Source: Sorangium cellulosum So ce56
Lineage (GTDB): Bacteria; Myxococcota_A; Polyangia; Polyangiales; Polyangiaceae
Length of the DNA: 64,000 nucleotides
Assembly (NCBI RefSeq): GCF_000067165.1
Contig: NC_010162.1
Span: forward strand, 12,698,501 to 12,762,500
Direction of reading: 5' to 3'
The position numbers and the translations under genes were made by a program. Positions 8,601 through 16,113 of the stretch are shown piece by piece. The first letter of the stretch is position 1; each line of letters starts with the position of its first letter. Under the pieces are notes generated by a model. That model did not search any database and had not been told where the DNA came from. It saw nothing but the letters and a program-made list of their open reading frames with translations.

Positions 8601-9731
8601 GTTGGCGAAGTACCGATGCACGGTGATCGAGTCCACCACCTCCGAGTACCCGTCGTCGCCGTAGACGAGCGTGCAGTGGTAGATCCCCCGGGCCTTCGTG
8701 CCGTCGGCGAGCGTATCGGGCACGCCCTTCGCGAGGCCCAGGCGCTCCGGATCGGGGTGATCTCCCCAGGTCTCGACGCAGCGACCACGCCCGTCATACC
8801 GGAAATGGAAGGTGAGATCCTCGGGATCCGTGCGCGACGTCAGCCGGTGATCGTCGTAGGTGTAGCGGGTGACGCAGCCCTCGGCGTCCATATCGGCGAT
8901 TAGGTCGCCGCGCTCGTCGTGGGTATAACTCCGGAGCGCCACCCACCTCCCTCGCTCGGGCGCGTTCTTGACGTCGAGCGCGGCGATGCGGCCGTCGGGC
9001 GTGCGCCGCACGCGCACGACGCGGCCGGCGGCGTCGGTGATCGACTCGATACGCCCCTCGCGGTAGGTGAGCCGCGTCGTGTTGCCATGGGCGTCGCGCA
9101 CGGCGGAGAGGCGGTATATCGAGCCGTCGCGCTCGGAGAACAGGTAGAACGTGCCAGCGGCGTCATCGAGCACGAACCCGCCGGCGTCGCGGGTCAGGAC
9201 CCAGCCGTCGGGGCCGATGCCCGCGTCCCCCTCGGCGATGGGGTCGAACGAGAGCTCCGCGCCGGTGTCGGTCCACAGCACGGTGGTCTGGCGCCGCACC
9301 TCGACGGCCCACGCGAACGAGTGCACCCAGCCGAAGCCGAGGCCGACGTCACGCTCGCGGGCGCTCGTGCTGTAGCGGCGCACGAACCGCAAGCCGAGGG
9401 GGCCGAGCAGCTCGAGGTCGACCACGGGATCGGTGAACACGCGGCCGGTGGCGACGTCGACCGGGTCGCCCTTCGAGACCTTCCCGCTCTTCTTCGACCC
9501 GTGGTGGTTCGGGCAGCCGGAGCCGTCGCCGCCCGCGCCGCCGCAGGCCGACTTGCCCCCTCCGTCGGCGCCGTTGCCCCCGTTGGAGCCGTCGGCGCCC
9601 TGGTCCTTGCCGCTCCCCTTGCCGCCCTTGCCGCTGCCGCCGCCGCTGCTTCCGCCGCCGCCCATGATGAAGACCCCGGGATTCATGCCGGGGATCGCGG
9701 GGATATTCGGGACGGGGGCTGTGCGCGCCAT
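5676..9731 (-). CDS. Rhs polymorphic toxin with a C-terminal deaminase-like domain
   Basis: The protein has 1351 residues from the ATG at 9729-9731 (MARTAPVPNIPAIPGMNPG); an upstream GTG at 9761 is possible. Residues 1-30 resemble the PAAR-like leader of secreted Rhs proteins. A Gly/Ser/Asp linker follows, then a DUF6531-like segment (GDPVDVATGRVFT, about 88-100) and a long YD-repeat shell. The shell ends with the usual core motif (DYAGNAPTRFVDPSGL) near residue 1139. The variable 212-residue tail carries TCAEVDAL (C1218, E1220) and APCPMCAQIF (C1279, C1282). This is the C-A-E plus C-x-x-C zinc signature of the deaminase superfamily, closest in style to YwqJ-like toxins. It probably acts on cytosine or adenine in target-cell nucleic acid after delivery, likely by a type VI system, though none is in view. 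A C7 run lies just before the stop. The STAND gene follows at once. Confidence 0.88.
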   Translation of the reverse strand: MARTAPVPNIPAIPGMNPGVFIMGGGGSSGGGSGKGGKGSGKDQGADGSNGGNGADGGGKSACGGAGGDGSGCPNHHGSKKSGKVSKGDPVDVATGRVFTDPVVDLELLGPLGLRFVRRYSTSARERDVGLGFGWVHSFAWAVEVRRQTTVLWTDTGAELSFDPIAEGDAGIGPDGWVLTRDAGGFVLDDAAGTFYLFSERDGSIYRLSAVRDAHGNTTRLTYREGRIESITDAAGRVVRVRRTPDGRIAALDVKNAPERGRWVALRSYTHDERGDLIADMDAEGCVTRYTYDDHRLTSRTDPEDLTFHFRYDGRGRCVETWGDHPDPERLGLAKGVPDTLADGTKARGIYHCTLVYGDDGYSEVVDSITVHRYFANEFGKLDKAVSGGAVYCRNYDENGNLRSFTDPLGATTTWVRDARGRTLRVSDPLGRTTVIEREPDGHIRRVTDPAGGITEVTRTAGALYWTDPIGATFEVRVEARGLIKETVAPNGARTRFLHDAHGNVIQKIDGTGAVTEHVYDYWGRCLSVRDALGHITSYAYNDRGDRVAVRHPDGGVTRYAHDRNGDVVRVDHPDGTSTRFDRGGLHKVCAIRRPNGEVNRLGYDREGRLVRAENARGDVYLMRYDTAGRMVYERTFAGLEKYYRHDMAGQLLHEKTGAGELTEFTYDAAGQLVQRTLPDGATESFEYDHCGQLIAAVTPAGELTFTRNAVGWVVEERQIASGDAFFVRRTYDLMGNVVQRTTSLGHSAAFARDACGRATQVVLDGRTAVGVAHDALGREIARALPDGGRIQVVYDALGRMAQRWVGHPAKAGAGEGRPEWVGPRPPGTTVYQAFRYGPCSELVESWDDALGRRLFEHDAAGQLLGIRDERGRGQRFAYDAAGNLHEPDGEQRAYGAGNRLVQKGGTTYAWDESGRLMSARDAEGRLTRYTWNALGLLAAVEKPGGRVVEHSYDPFARRIGKRTFERAPDGRRREVSSVRFVWDGGVLVHEIKRVAQATGDPVVEERTYCFEEARYAPWAHRDTRVAGGRREESPWFHYLNDDVGAPERLVGPAGEVVCELDRSAFGAKVKEGGRTTTPLRFPGQYEDEETGLVYNRYRYFDPALGRYLSADPAGLDGGFNGFDYAGNAPTRFVDPSGLMPFSTVRNAAGNNPDNKDFTDPKNRRGVPGDIEGKSQGVRGGRTAEEHREKHYKDPAITEAVKNAQRARSESQTGDTTCAEVDALHKMASQIRAEGNAQRTAKGKPDMTNEEVRAELQKRFRNGATIETTNKTGEGMAPCPMCAQIFRELGLHPANIGEDAKGGVVGPNEEKETKVNKMGRWDGNITQSSQDRHSRQRNIRTTRSTTPPFTT
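5689..5695 (-). other. C7 homopolymer before the Rhs stop codon
   Basis: On the coding strand seven C residues lie 11 bases before the rhs TGA, encoding the end of ...TTPPFTT. A shift of -1 at this run reads PVHHLTHA and continues in frame, without a stop, into the ATG of the STAND gene. Either programmed slippage or gain of one C in the DNA would therefore fuse toxin and STAND protein. No stimulatory structure was assessed. Confidence 0.6.
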
Positions 9732-9981
9732 GGGAGCGAGCTTAACAGGGGGCAACAGCACCGGAAATGCGCAACATCCCCTCCACGGACGCGCAGGAGA
9801 GCACGCTGACCCGACCGGTCAGCCGCGAGGCCCATCGCGCTGCCTCCTCGTTCGGCCTGTCTCAATCCCGCTGGCATGTTCGCGCATTCCTGCGCGTTTC
9901 GTGCATTTTCGCGCTCGATGTTGCGGCGAGAGGCGAGCTGTCGGTATCGTGCGCACCATTCGCCCATTCAGGAGCTCTGCC

Positions 9982-10842
9982 GTGCACAAGATCTACCTCG
10001 TCCTTTCCGCAGCATTCCTCGTCACCTCTACGGCCTGCTCGGATGAATCCGATTCCAGCGGTACGAGTAATGACCAGGCCAGCAGCAGCAGCGCTTCGAC
10101 CAGCAGCGCCTCGGGCAGCGGTACCGGAGGCAGCGGCGGGTCAGGGAGCACGGGTGTCGGAGGAGGCGGCGCTGCTGGGACGGGCGGATCGGGCGGCGCA
10201 GGCGAGGGCGGCGCAGGCGAGGGCGGCGCGGGGACCGCTGGCGGGCCCGCTACCGGGGCCGGCGGGGACCCGGGCACCTCATCGCTGGGTTTCTTCGTGT
10301 CCACCCCGAGCGACAGCGGCGGCGATCTCGGAGGGATCGCCGGCGCGGACGCGACCTGCCAGGCGCTGGCGGCCGAAGTGGGCGCCGGCGGCCGCACGTG
10401 GCGCGCGTACCTGAGCACGAGCACGGAGAATGCCCGCGATCGCATCGGCAAGGGGCCCTGGGTCAACGCCAAGGGCGTCACGGTGGCCGCGACTGTCGAG
10501 GCGCTGCACGCGCTGCCCGGGGGCAACCCGGAGCTCTTCGTCGATCACAAAGGCAACCCCATCAACGGCCAGTGGCAGGGCTCTCCCACGCCGATCGAGC
10601 ACGACATCCTCACGGGCTCGGCGGCGGACGGCACGGCCCTGGCCGCCACGTGCAACGACTGGACGTCGTCGACCGCCACGCCTGGGCCGCAGGTGGGGCA
10701 CTCCGACGGCCTCGGTCCGGGCATGAACGGCAACGCCCCCTACAACTCGTGGAACTCGGTGCACGCTCCCGCCGGTTGCAGCCAGCAGCAGCTCGTGGCG
10801 GTGGGCGGCGCGGGCCGTATCTACTGCTTCGCCGCGGACTGA
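9982..10842 (+). CDS. Surface lipoprotein with Gly/Ser-rich spacer and DUF1554/endostatin-like domain
   Basis: The start is GTG at 9982, set by AGGAG at 9970-9974 with a 7-nt spacer. The protein has 286 residues. A lipoprotein signal peptide ends at TSTAC (lipobox Cys near residue 17), so it is probably outer-membrane anchored. About 70 residues of Ser/Gly-rich low complexity act as a stalk, including repeats of GGAGEG. The C-terminal domain begins LGFFVSTPSDSGG and contains GADATCQALAAEVGAG and TWRAYLST, a pattern I associate with DUF1554/endostatin-like lectin folds common in myxobacterial lipoproteins. No catalytic residues are recognised. It is divergent from rhs with a 250-bp shared upstream region. 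The open frame extends upstream of 9982, but that part overlaps the 5' end of rhs and is not expected to be coding. Confidence 0.75.
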   Translation: MHKIYLVLSAAFLVTSTACSDESDSSGTSNDQASSSSASTSSASGSGTGGSGGSGSTGVGGGGAAGTGGSGGAGEGGAGEGGAGTAGGPATGAGGDPGTSSLGFFVSTPSDSGGDLGGIAGADATCQALAAEVGAGGRTWRAYLSTSTENARDRIGKGPWVNAKGVTVAATVEALHALPGGNPELFVDHKGNPINGQWQGSPTPIEHDILTGSAADGTALAATCNDWTSSTATPGPQVGHSDGLGPGMNGNAPYNSWNSVHAPAGCSQQQLVAVGGAGRIYCFAAD

Positions 10843-10855
10843 GCCTTCGTCCGGC

Positions 10856-11857
10856 TCAGGCGGTTGCGCCGGGCTGGATGCCGTTCAGCGCCATCATCTT
10901 CCGCCGCTCGTCGTCCTTGTTGAGGCCGCGGTACCGCTCGTCGAGCTTCGCGATATCGAGCTTCAGGATACGGCCGTAGAGCGAGAGGGCGACCCCGACG
11001 ATCGACGGGTGGCAGGCGGACTTCACCCGCTCATCGTAGTAGGGATACGCCGCCTCGTGGAAGCTGCGCAGGTTGTAGAACGGGATGCCCGGGAACTTGT
11101 GGTGCTCGTTGTGGTACGTGACGTTGTTCCAGAGGAAGTTCGTGACGCGCGCGCTCGTCCCGTAGGTGCGAGAGCTGTAGGCGTCCTCCCCCGGGAGCAT
11201 CTCGTAGTGCTCGATCATCGAGGTCACGCTGGCGAGGATGGCGCCGAAGACGAACGGCAGGAGATAGAAGAAGAAGAACACCTGGAACGGCATGACCCAG
11301 TAGAAGAAGGCCATGAGGCCCCAGAAGCCGAGGAGCTCCAGGTTCATCCTGACGCGCTGGAGCGGCGACAGCCGCTTCACGTACCGCGCCATGCAGCCGA
11401 GAAAGTAGAGCGGATAGGCGAACGTGTAGACGGCGAGGAGCAGGAGCCTCGCGAGGACGGGGTTCCGCGTGTAATCCGTGACGACGAAGTTGTCGACGTC
11501 AGGGTACGTGTTCGCGATCTTGTGATGATGAAGGTGGTAGTTCGTGTACAGCGTCACGCTCATGCCGGTCGGCGCCCAGCACAGCAGGGCGATGACGTAC
11601 GAGGTGAGCTTCGAGCGCGAGCAGCTGCCGTGGACGGCGTCGTGCGCCACGGCGCCGAGGCCGCGGACGAGGTTGGCGATCAACCACGAGCAGGCGACCC
11701 CGATCGGGATGGCGAGCGGGTGGTGCTGCGTCGCGTACAGCACCCACGTGACCGCGGCCCAGATGCCGAAATGAAGCGGGATCTTGAGCAGGTGAATCGG
11801 GTTGCGCCTGTAGGCAGCCTGCAGCAGCTCCCGCGGTACTGTGTCCATGCCGGCCAT
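10856..11857 (-). CDS. Membrane fatty-acid desaturase
   Basis: This 333-residue integral membrane di-iron enzyme carries the three histidine clusters of the membrane desaturase/hydroxylase family: HDAVH, HLHHH and HNEHH. Hydrophobic pairs lie between them (near LHFGIWAAVTWVLY, LLLLAVYTFAYPLYFLG and FFFFYLLPFVFGAIL). These clusters bind two irons that activate oxygen to introduce a double bond or hydroxyl in an acyl or related lipid chain; the substrate cannot be read from the sequence. The ATG at 11855-11857 has GGAG with a 6-nt spacer upstream. The gene is convergent with the lipoprotein gene (13 nt between stops) and divergent from fumC. Confidence 0.85.
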   Translation of the reverse strand: MAGMDTVPRELLQAAYRRNPIHLLKIPLHFGIWAAVTWVLYATQHHPLAIPIGVACSWLIANLVRGLGAVAHDAVHGSCSRSKLTSYVIALLCWAPTGMSVTLYTNYHLHHHKIANTYPDVDNFVVTDYTRNPVLARLLLLAVYTFAYPLYFLGCMARYVKRLSPLQRVRMNLELLGFWGLMAFFYWVMPFQVFFFFYLLPFVFGAILASVTSMIEHYEMLPGEDAYSSRTYGTSARVTNFLWNNVTYHNEHHKFPGIPFYNLRSFHEAAYPYYDERVKSACHPSIVGVALSLYGRILKLDIAKLDERYRGLNKDDERRKMMALNGIQPGATA

Positions 11858-12037
11858 GCTGATCTCCGTGTTTCTCGCGCGTGCGCGGCCCGGAACTTCG
11901 CAAAAAACAGGCGGGAAAACAAGAGCACGCCCGCTTTTTGCCTCCGCGGCGCGAATGCGTCTACGCGCCTGCGCACGCGCCGGCGACAGGGCTTCGCGCC
12001 GCTTGAGGGGCGCGTTCGCCGCCGCTAAGACGCGGCC

Positions 12038-13462
12038 ATGGGGACGCGCATCGAGAAGGACAGCTTCGGGCCGATCGCGGTGCAGGACGACCGCTACTGG
12101 GGGGCGCAGACGCAGCGTTCCCTCGAGAACTTCCGGATCGGGGGCGAGCGCTTCCCGCGGGAGATGATCGCCGCGCTCGCCACCGTGAAGAAGGCGGCGG
12201 CGCTCGTGAACCGCGATCTGGGGCTCCTGCCGGCGGACAGGTGCGCGCTCATCGTCGCGGCGGCCGACGAGGTCATCGACGGCAAGCTCGACGACCACTT
12301 CCCGCTCGTCGTGTGGCAGACGGGCAGCGGCACCCAGACCAACATGAACGTGAACGAGGTCATCGGGAACCGCGCGATCGAGATGAGCGGCGGGGTGATG
12401 GGCTCGAAATCGCCGGTCCACCCGAACGACGACGTGAACAGGTCGCAGAGCTCGAACGACGTGTTCCCGACGGCCATGCACGTCGCCGCCGCGCTCCAGA
12501 TCGAGCGCCGCCTGCTCCCGGAGGTCCGCCGGCTCCGTGAGACCCTGGCGCAGAAGAGCGCGGCGTTCGCGGACATCGTCAAGATCGGCCGCACGCACCT
12601 GCAGGACGCGACGCCGCTCACGCTCGGGCAGGAGTTCTCCGGCTACGTGGCGCAGCTCGATGCCGGCATCGCCGCGGTGGAGCGCGCGCTCCCGCCGCTG
12701 CGCGAGCTGGCGCTCGGGGGCACGGCGGTCGGGACGGGGCTCAACGCCCACCCGGAGTTTCCGGCGAAGGTCGCCGCCAGGATCGCCGAGCTCACGGGGG
12801 CGCCCTTCGTCACCGCGCCGAACAAGTTCCAGGCGCTCGCGTCGCACGACGCCCTCGTCGCGGCGCACGGCGCGCTGAAGGTGCTCGCCTGCAGCCTGAC
12901 CAAGATAGCGAACGACGTCCGCTGGCTCGCGAGCGGGCCGCGCTGCGGGATCGGCGAGATCACGATCCCGGAGAACGAGCCGGGCAGCTCGATCATGCCG
13001 GGGAAGGTGAACCCCACCCAGGCCGAGGCGATGACGATGCTGTGCGCGCAGGTGCTCGGCAACGACGTCGCGGTCGGCATCGGCGGGGCGAGCGGCAACT
13101 TCGAGCTCAACGTGTACAAGCCGCTCATCGTGCACAACGTGCTGCAGTCGATCCGGCTGCTGGCCGACGGCTGCGCGTCGTTCGAGGAGCATTGCGCGCG
13201 GGGCATCGAGCCGAACCGCGAGCGCATCGAGCGGAACCTGCGCGACAGCCTGATGCTGGTGACCGCGCTGAACCCGCACGTGGGGTACGACAACGCAGCG
13301 AAGATCGCCAAGAAGGCGCACGCCGAGGGCACCACGCTGCGCGACGCGGCGCTCGCGCTGGGGGTCCTCGATGGCGAGGCGTTCGATGCGATCGTGCGGC
13401 CGGAGAGGATGATCGGGCCCTCGGCGGAGGGGGCGGGCGGGGCCGGGGCGAAGAAGGGGTAG
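12038..13462 (+). CDS. fumC: Class II fumarate hydratase
   Basis: The 474-residue enzyme interconverts fumarate and L-malate in the TCA cycle. It is full length for the iron-independent class II family. The family signature [17 protein letters not shown] is intact and contains the mobile-loop serine. The substrate-site segments [26 protein letters not shown] and [10 protein letters not shown] are also present. The C-terminus ends with a short Gly/Ala-rich tail that looks dispensable. The ATG lies only 8 nt after a promoter-like CTAAGA at 12024-12029, so the transcript may have a very short leader. The gene stands alone, divergent from the desaturase. Confidence 0.97.
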   Translation: MGTRIEKDSFGPIAVQDDRYWGAQTQRSLENFRIGGERFPREMIAALATVKKAAALVNRDLGLLPADRCALIVAAADEVIDGKLDDHFPLVVWQTGSGTQTNMNVNEVIGNRAIEMSGGVMGSKSPVHPNDDVNRSQSSNDVFPTAMHVAAALQIERRLLPEVRRLRETLAQKSAAFADIVKIGRTHLQDATPLTLGQEFSGYVAQLDAGIAAVERALPPLRELALGGTAVGTGLNAHPEFPAKVAARIAELTGAPFVTAPNKFQALASHDALVAAHGALKVLACSLTKIANDVRWLASGPRCGIGEITIPENEPGSSIMPGKVNPTQAEAMTMLCAQVLGNDVAVGIGGASGNFELNVYKPLIVHNVLQSIRLLADGCASFEEHCARGIEPNRERIERNLRDSLMLVTALNPHVGYDNAAKIAKKAHAEGTTLRDAALALGVLDGEAFDAIVRPERMIGPSAEGAGGAGAKKG

Positions 13463-13581
13463 CGCCGGCCTTCCCGGCCCGAGGGCCGCCGGGTGACCCT
13501 CCTCGGGTCGTGGCCCGGAGCGCGCCCGGAGCGCCCGGCGCGGCTCAAAAGCCGGTAGGCTGGCCGTTGGGCGTAATATCC

Positions 13582-14187
13582 ATGTCAAAAAATGTGAGGC
13601 TCGTGAAAGGTAAGGTTGTCGTCGAGGATAAATTTACCTCATTGGAGGAGGAGGTTATCAAAGCCAGGTATGGGAGCAAGAGCGTGTTTGAGTTTTGGAG
13701 AACCAATCATGCGTCCTTGTCGTTCCTGAAAGAGCTGAGCGGTATTGAAGACCTGAGCTTCGTGAATGCAAAAATCGAAGATCCTTCTTCGCTTTCATGT
13801 CTGACTACGCTCAAGAGATTGTTCTTGAATGGCGTGAAGGTGAGCTCAGGGTTTGGGTTCTTGTCGGATCTGAGCCGAGTCGAGGAGCTGCACCTGTTGA
13901 ATCTGAAGGGTGAATTGGCGCTTCCCAGCCTCGAGGGCCTGGGTTCGCTGAAGAGTTTTCGTGTTTGGGGGTGCAAGAGATTTTCGGATGTTTCAGCGCT
14001 AAAAGAGGTCCGGGGCCTGGAAGAAGTGGAGTTTATCGATACGGCCATGGAGCCTGATGATCTTCTTGTGCTGTTCGAGAAGGCGTCGATAAAATATATC
14101 GATTCGCGGTTCAGGACAAAAAGGCAAAATGATGTCTTCTCGGAGTACTTGGTGAAGTTCAATAAGAGTCAATATCGTGATCCTTGA
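13582..14187 (+). CDS. Leucine-rich-repeat protein on an AT-richer island
   Basis: This is a 201-residue predicted cytosolic protein with no signal peptide. From about residue 45 it has irregular leucine-rich repeats of 20-24 residues: LSFLKELSGIEDLSF, LTTLKRLFLNGVKV, LSRVEELHLLNLKG, LGSLKSFRVWG and VRGLEEVEFIDT. The codon use (AAA, GAT, TTG, AAT) and base composition are plainly less GC-rich than the neighbours, and the change is sharp at both ends, which points to recent acquisition. LRR proteins of this size occur as immunity or recognition proteins in toxin systems, but no toxin gene adjoins it. No clear Shine-Dalgarno precedes the ATG at 13582. Confidence 0.75.
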   Translation: MSKNVRLVKGKVVVEDKFTSLEEEVIKARYGSKSVFEFWRTNHASLSFLKELSGIEDLSFVNAKIEDPSSLSCLTTLKRLFLNGVKVSSGFGFLSDLSRVEELHLLNLKGELALPSLEGLGSLKSFRVWGCKRFSDVSALKEVRGLEEVEFIDTAMEPDDLLVLFEKASIKYIDSRFRTKRQNDVFSEYLVKFNKSQYRDP

Positions 14188-14403
14188 CGGGGCGACGCGA
14201 CGAGGCGGAGGCTCTGCTGCGCGCGAAGCCTTGAAGGAGGCTCCTCCTGCTCGTCCCGTCGATGGCGTCCAGCAGGAGAAGGGCGGCAGCGCCGTCTGGC
14301 ACGTCCGTGAGCGGGACGGCGAGCGTCGCCTCGCCGGCCCAGGGCACACGCGCCGCTTCGCCGCGCCCCGTGGCTCGGCGGAGACCCGCGACGATCCGGT
14401 CGC
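14188..14403 (-). other. Spacer with a possible gene remnant
   Basis: On the minus strand an open frame with coding-like composition continues past the stop of the next lipoprotein gene. It encodes DRIVAGLRR and VPLTDVPDGAAALLLLDA, then runs into the AT-richer LRR gene and ends inside it. It has no plausible start. It may be the 3' end of a gene cut by insertion of the LRR island, or chance openness of GC-rich DNA. Confidence 0.3.
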
Positions 14404-15126
14404 TCAGCGCACCTCGCGTGTTGCCGCCGTGGGCGTCGGGACGTAGTAGCCGCGGGCGAACAACACGACGTGTCCTCCCGCGTCGAACACCAGATCGAGC
14501 GCATCGCCCTGGCGCAGGACGTGAGGACGCTCGCCCGCGGCGCAGTACGCAGGGCTCGGCGTGACGTCGCAGCTGCGGGGGTGGATCCGCGCGCCGCCTG
14601 CCTCGACGAACACCTCGTCGAGGAACGTCACCTCGGCCTTCTCCTCGGAGATCCGGATCGTGATCGGCCCGGCGCCGTGGTCCCCGAGATCGAGCGACTG
14701 CACCGTCGCCGCGCGCGCGCCGCGCACGTCGCGGAGGATCTCGCCGAGCCTGCGCTGCTTCCAGTACACCTCGGGACTCGGCTCGATCTCGACATGGATC
14801 GATGTGGCGCCGGCCGACAACACTCCGCCGGCGCGCAGCGTGATCTGCTCGTCGCCGGGCACGCCGTCGATGTCGCCCGCGGTGGAGAGCAACACGGCCG
14901 CCGACTCCGACTCCGGCTCCGGCGCCGCGCCGTGCCCTGCGTCGGCCCCCTCGGTCGCCGTCGACTCGGGTGTGTCCGGCGAGGGGGCGCCGACCGGTGC
15001 GGCCACGATCGTGTCGGCCGACTTCGGCGGTTGCGCGATGACCGGCGAAGGTGTCGGCTGGCACGCCTGATTGCACGCGGCGGCCGCGAGCGCGATGACA
15101 AGCAGGATGGCAGAGCGATGGTGCAT
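14404..15126 (-). CDS. Hypothetical lipoprotein
   Basis: The protein has 240 residues. A short lipoprotein signal peptide (MHHRSAILLVIALAAAAC) is followed by about 60 residues of Pro/Ala/Glu-rich linker and a globular part of about 160 residues. The globular part includes GDIDGVPGDEQITLRAGG, a stretch resembling entries that describe solvable scalar quantities, and paired cysteines (RSCDVTPSPAYC). No family is recognised. The ATG at 15124-15126 lacks a good Shine-Dalgarno. It is probably exported and anchored in the outer membrane, and may be co-transcribed with the secreted protein gene at 15292-15780 upstream on the same strand. Confidence 0.65.
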   Translation of the reverse strand: MHHRSAILLVIALAAAACNQACQPTPSPVIAQPPKSADTIVAAPVGAPSPDTPESTATEGADAGHGAAPEPESESAAVLLSTAGDIDGVPGDEQITLRAGGVLSAGATSIHVEIEPSPEVYWKQRRLGEILRDVRGARAATVQSLDLGDHGAGPITIRISEEKAEVTFLDEVFVEAGGARIHPRSCDVTPSPAYCAAGERPHVLRQGDALDLVFDAGGHVVLFARGYYVPTPTAATREVR

Positions 15127-15291
15127 GGAGGAGCTGCGCCGAGGCGCCAGGACAGGAGGCTCGGATACCTGGGGAACGTCAAGCCCGACGCGGCTAGCTC
15201 CCGAGCCGCTCCTTCAGGGGCTGCACCAGAGCCGCGGAGACGGCAACCTCTCTGTCGGAGTGGAAAGCGCTGGCGGGCGCGCGCAACCTTA

Positions 15292-15780
15292 TCAAGGAAC
15301 GGCCCACGGTAGCCGTACCCGTGCGCCGGGAAGGATCCCCTGCTCGCCAGGCAGGTTCCAGACCACCGGCGACACGGGCAGCACCACCGGCGCAAGCGTG
15401 ACCTCATAGCGGCCCAGCTCGAATGTCGCGCCCGCCTCCGGAAACCCCTGCGTCGGGTCGTCGAACCCCACCAGCGCCTCGGGATCCTCAAGAATGTCCG
15501 AGGACGGAAGCTCCGGTGCGCTCGCTTGCGGCAGGTCGCTCACCCGCTGTAGCGCCTCGTCGACCACACGCTTCCAGTTACGTCCCATCTGCGCGGACGG
15601 AAGCTCCGCTGCGAGCGCCTCCAACCGGGCCTTGAACTGTGCGTCGGACAGCACCGTCGCAGTCCGCTCTGCGGGCGACCGGGGCGGCGGCCCGACCTCC
15701 TGCGCCTGCGCCAGGCCAGGCGCAACCAGCACCGCGAGCAGCGCCACGGCAGCTCCGTGCATTCTCCTGCACACCCTCAT
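15292..15780 (-). CDS. Secreted hypothetical protein
   Basis: This is a 162-residue protein with a Sec signal peptide (AAVALLAVLVAPGLAQAQ, cleavage after AQA). The mature part has one amphipathic helical segment (FKARLEALAAELPSAQMG) and then a Pro-rich, beta-like C-terminus ending LPGARVRLPWAVP. No family is recognised. The start is fixed by an excellent ribosome site, AAAGGAGG at 15785-15792, 6 nt before the ATG. The protein is probably periplasmic. Confidence 0.7.
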   Translation of the reverse strand: MRVCRRMHGAAVALLAVLVAPGLAQAQEVGPPPRSPAERTATVLSDAQFKARLEALAAELPSAQMGRNWKRVVDEALQRVSDLPQASAPELPSSDILEDPEALVGFDDPTQGFPEAGATFELGRYEVTLAPVVLPVSPVVWNLPGEQGILPGARVRLPWAVP

Positions 15781-16113
15781 TCACCACCTCCTTTGCGCGC
15801 CTTCGCGCGGCTGACGGACATCCAGCGAGAGGTCGACCGCGCGGAGCGCCGGTCATTCCGGCCTTCCGCGCGGCGGCGGGGCGAGCCCGCCTCCGGGAAC
15901 GGGCGGCGATCGACGTCGATCGTCGCGGGGTTCGGGAGCCATCAGTGTACGCCCATCGCAGGTGCCCGGAAAGGGCAACACGCCTGGTGCGCGCGGGTGC
16001 GAGGCGGCGCGTTGACACCCTGTCGACACGTGGGATAGACGAAGGCGCCTGCCAGCGGCGCTGTCGCCGAGTTCGTTGCGATTCCTCTCGCCCGCCGGCC
16101 AGCACGGACGCCA
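15781..16113. other. Intergenic region between divergent envelope genes
   Basis: 333 bases lie between the secreted-protein gene (minus) and the porin-like gene (plus). The strong Shine-Dalgarno of the minus-strand gene lies at 15785-15792. No convincing promoter hexamers, repeats or RNA gene were seen in the rest. Confidence 0.5.

Noticed and set aside
9870..9905. Possible sigma-54 promoter (TGGCATG...)
   Set aside because: The GG and GC pairs are not at the required 10-base spacing.
9433..9981. Upstream extension of the lipoprotein frame
   Set aside because: It is antisense to the 5' end of rhs. The GTG at 9982 has a good ribosome site and gives a lipoprotein signal.
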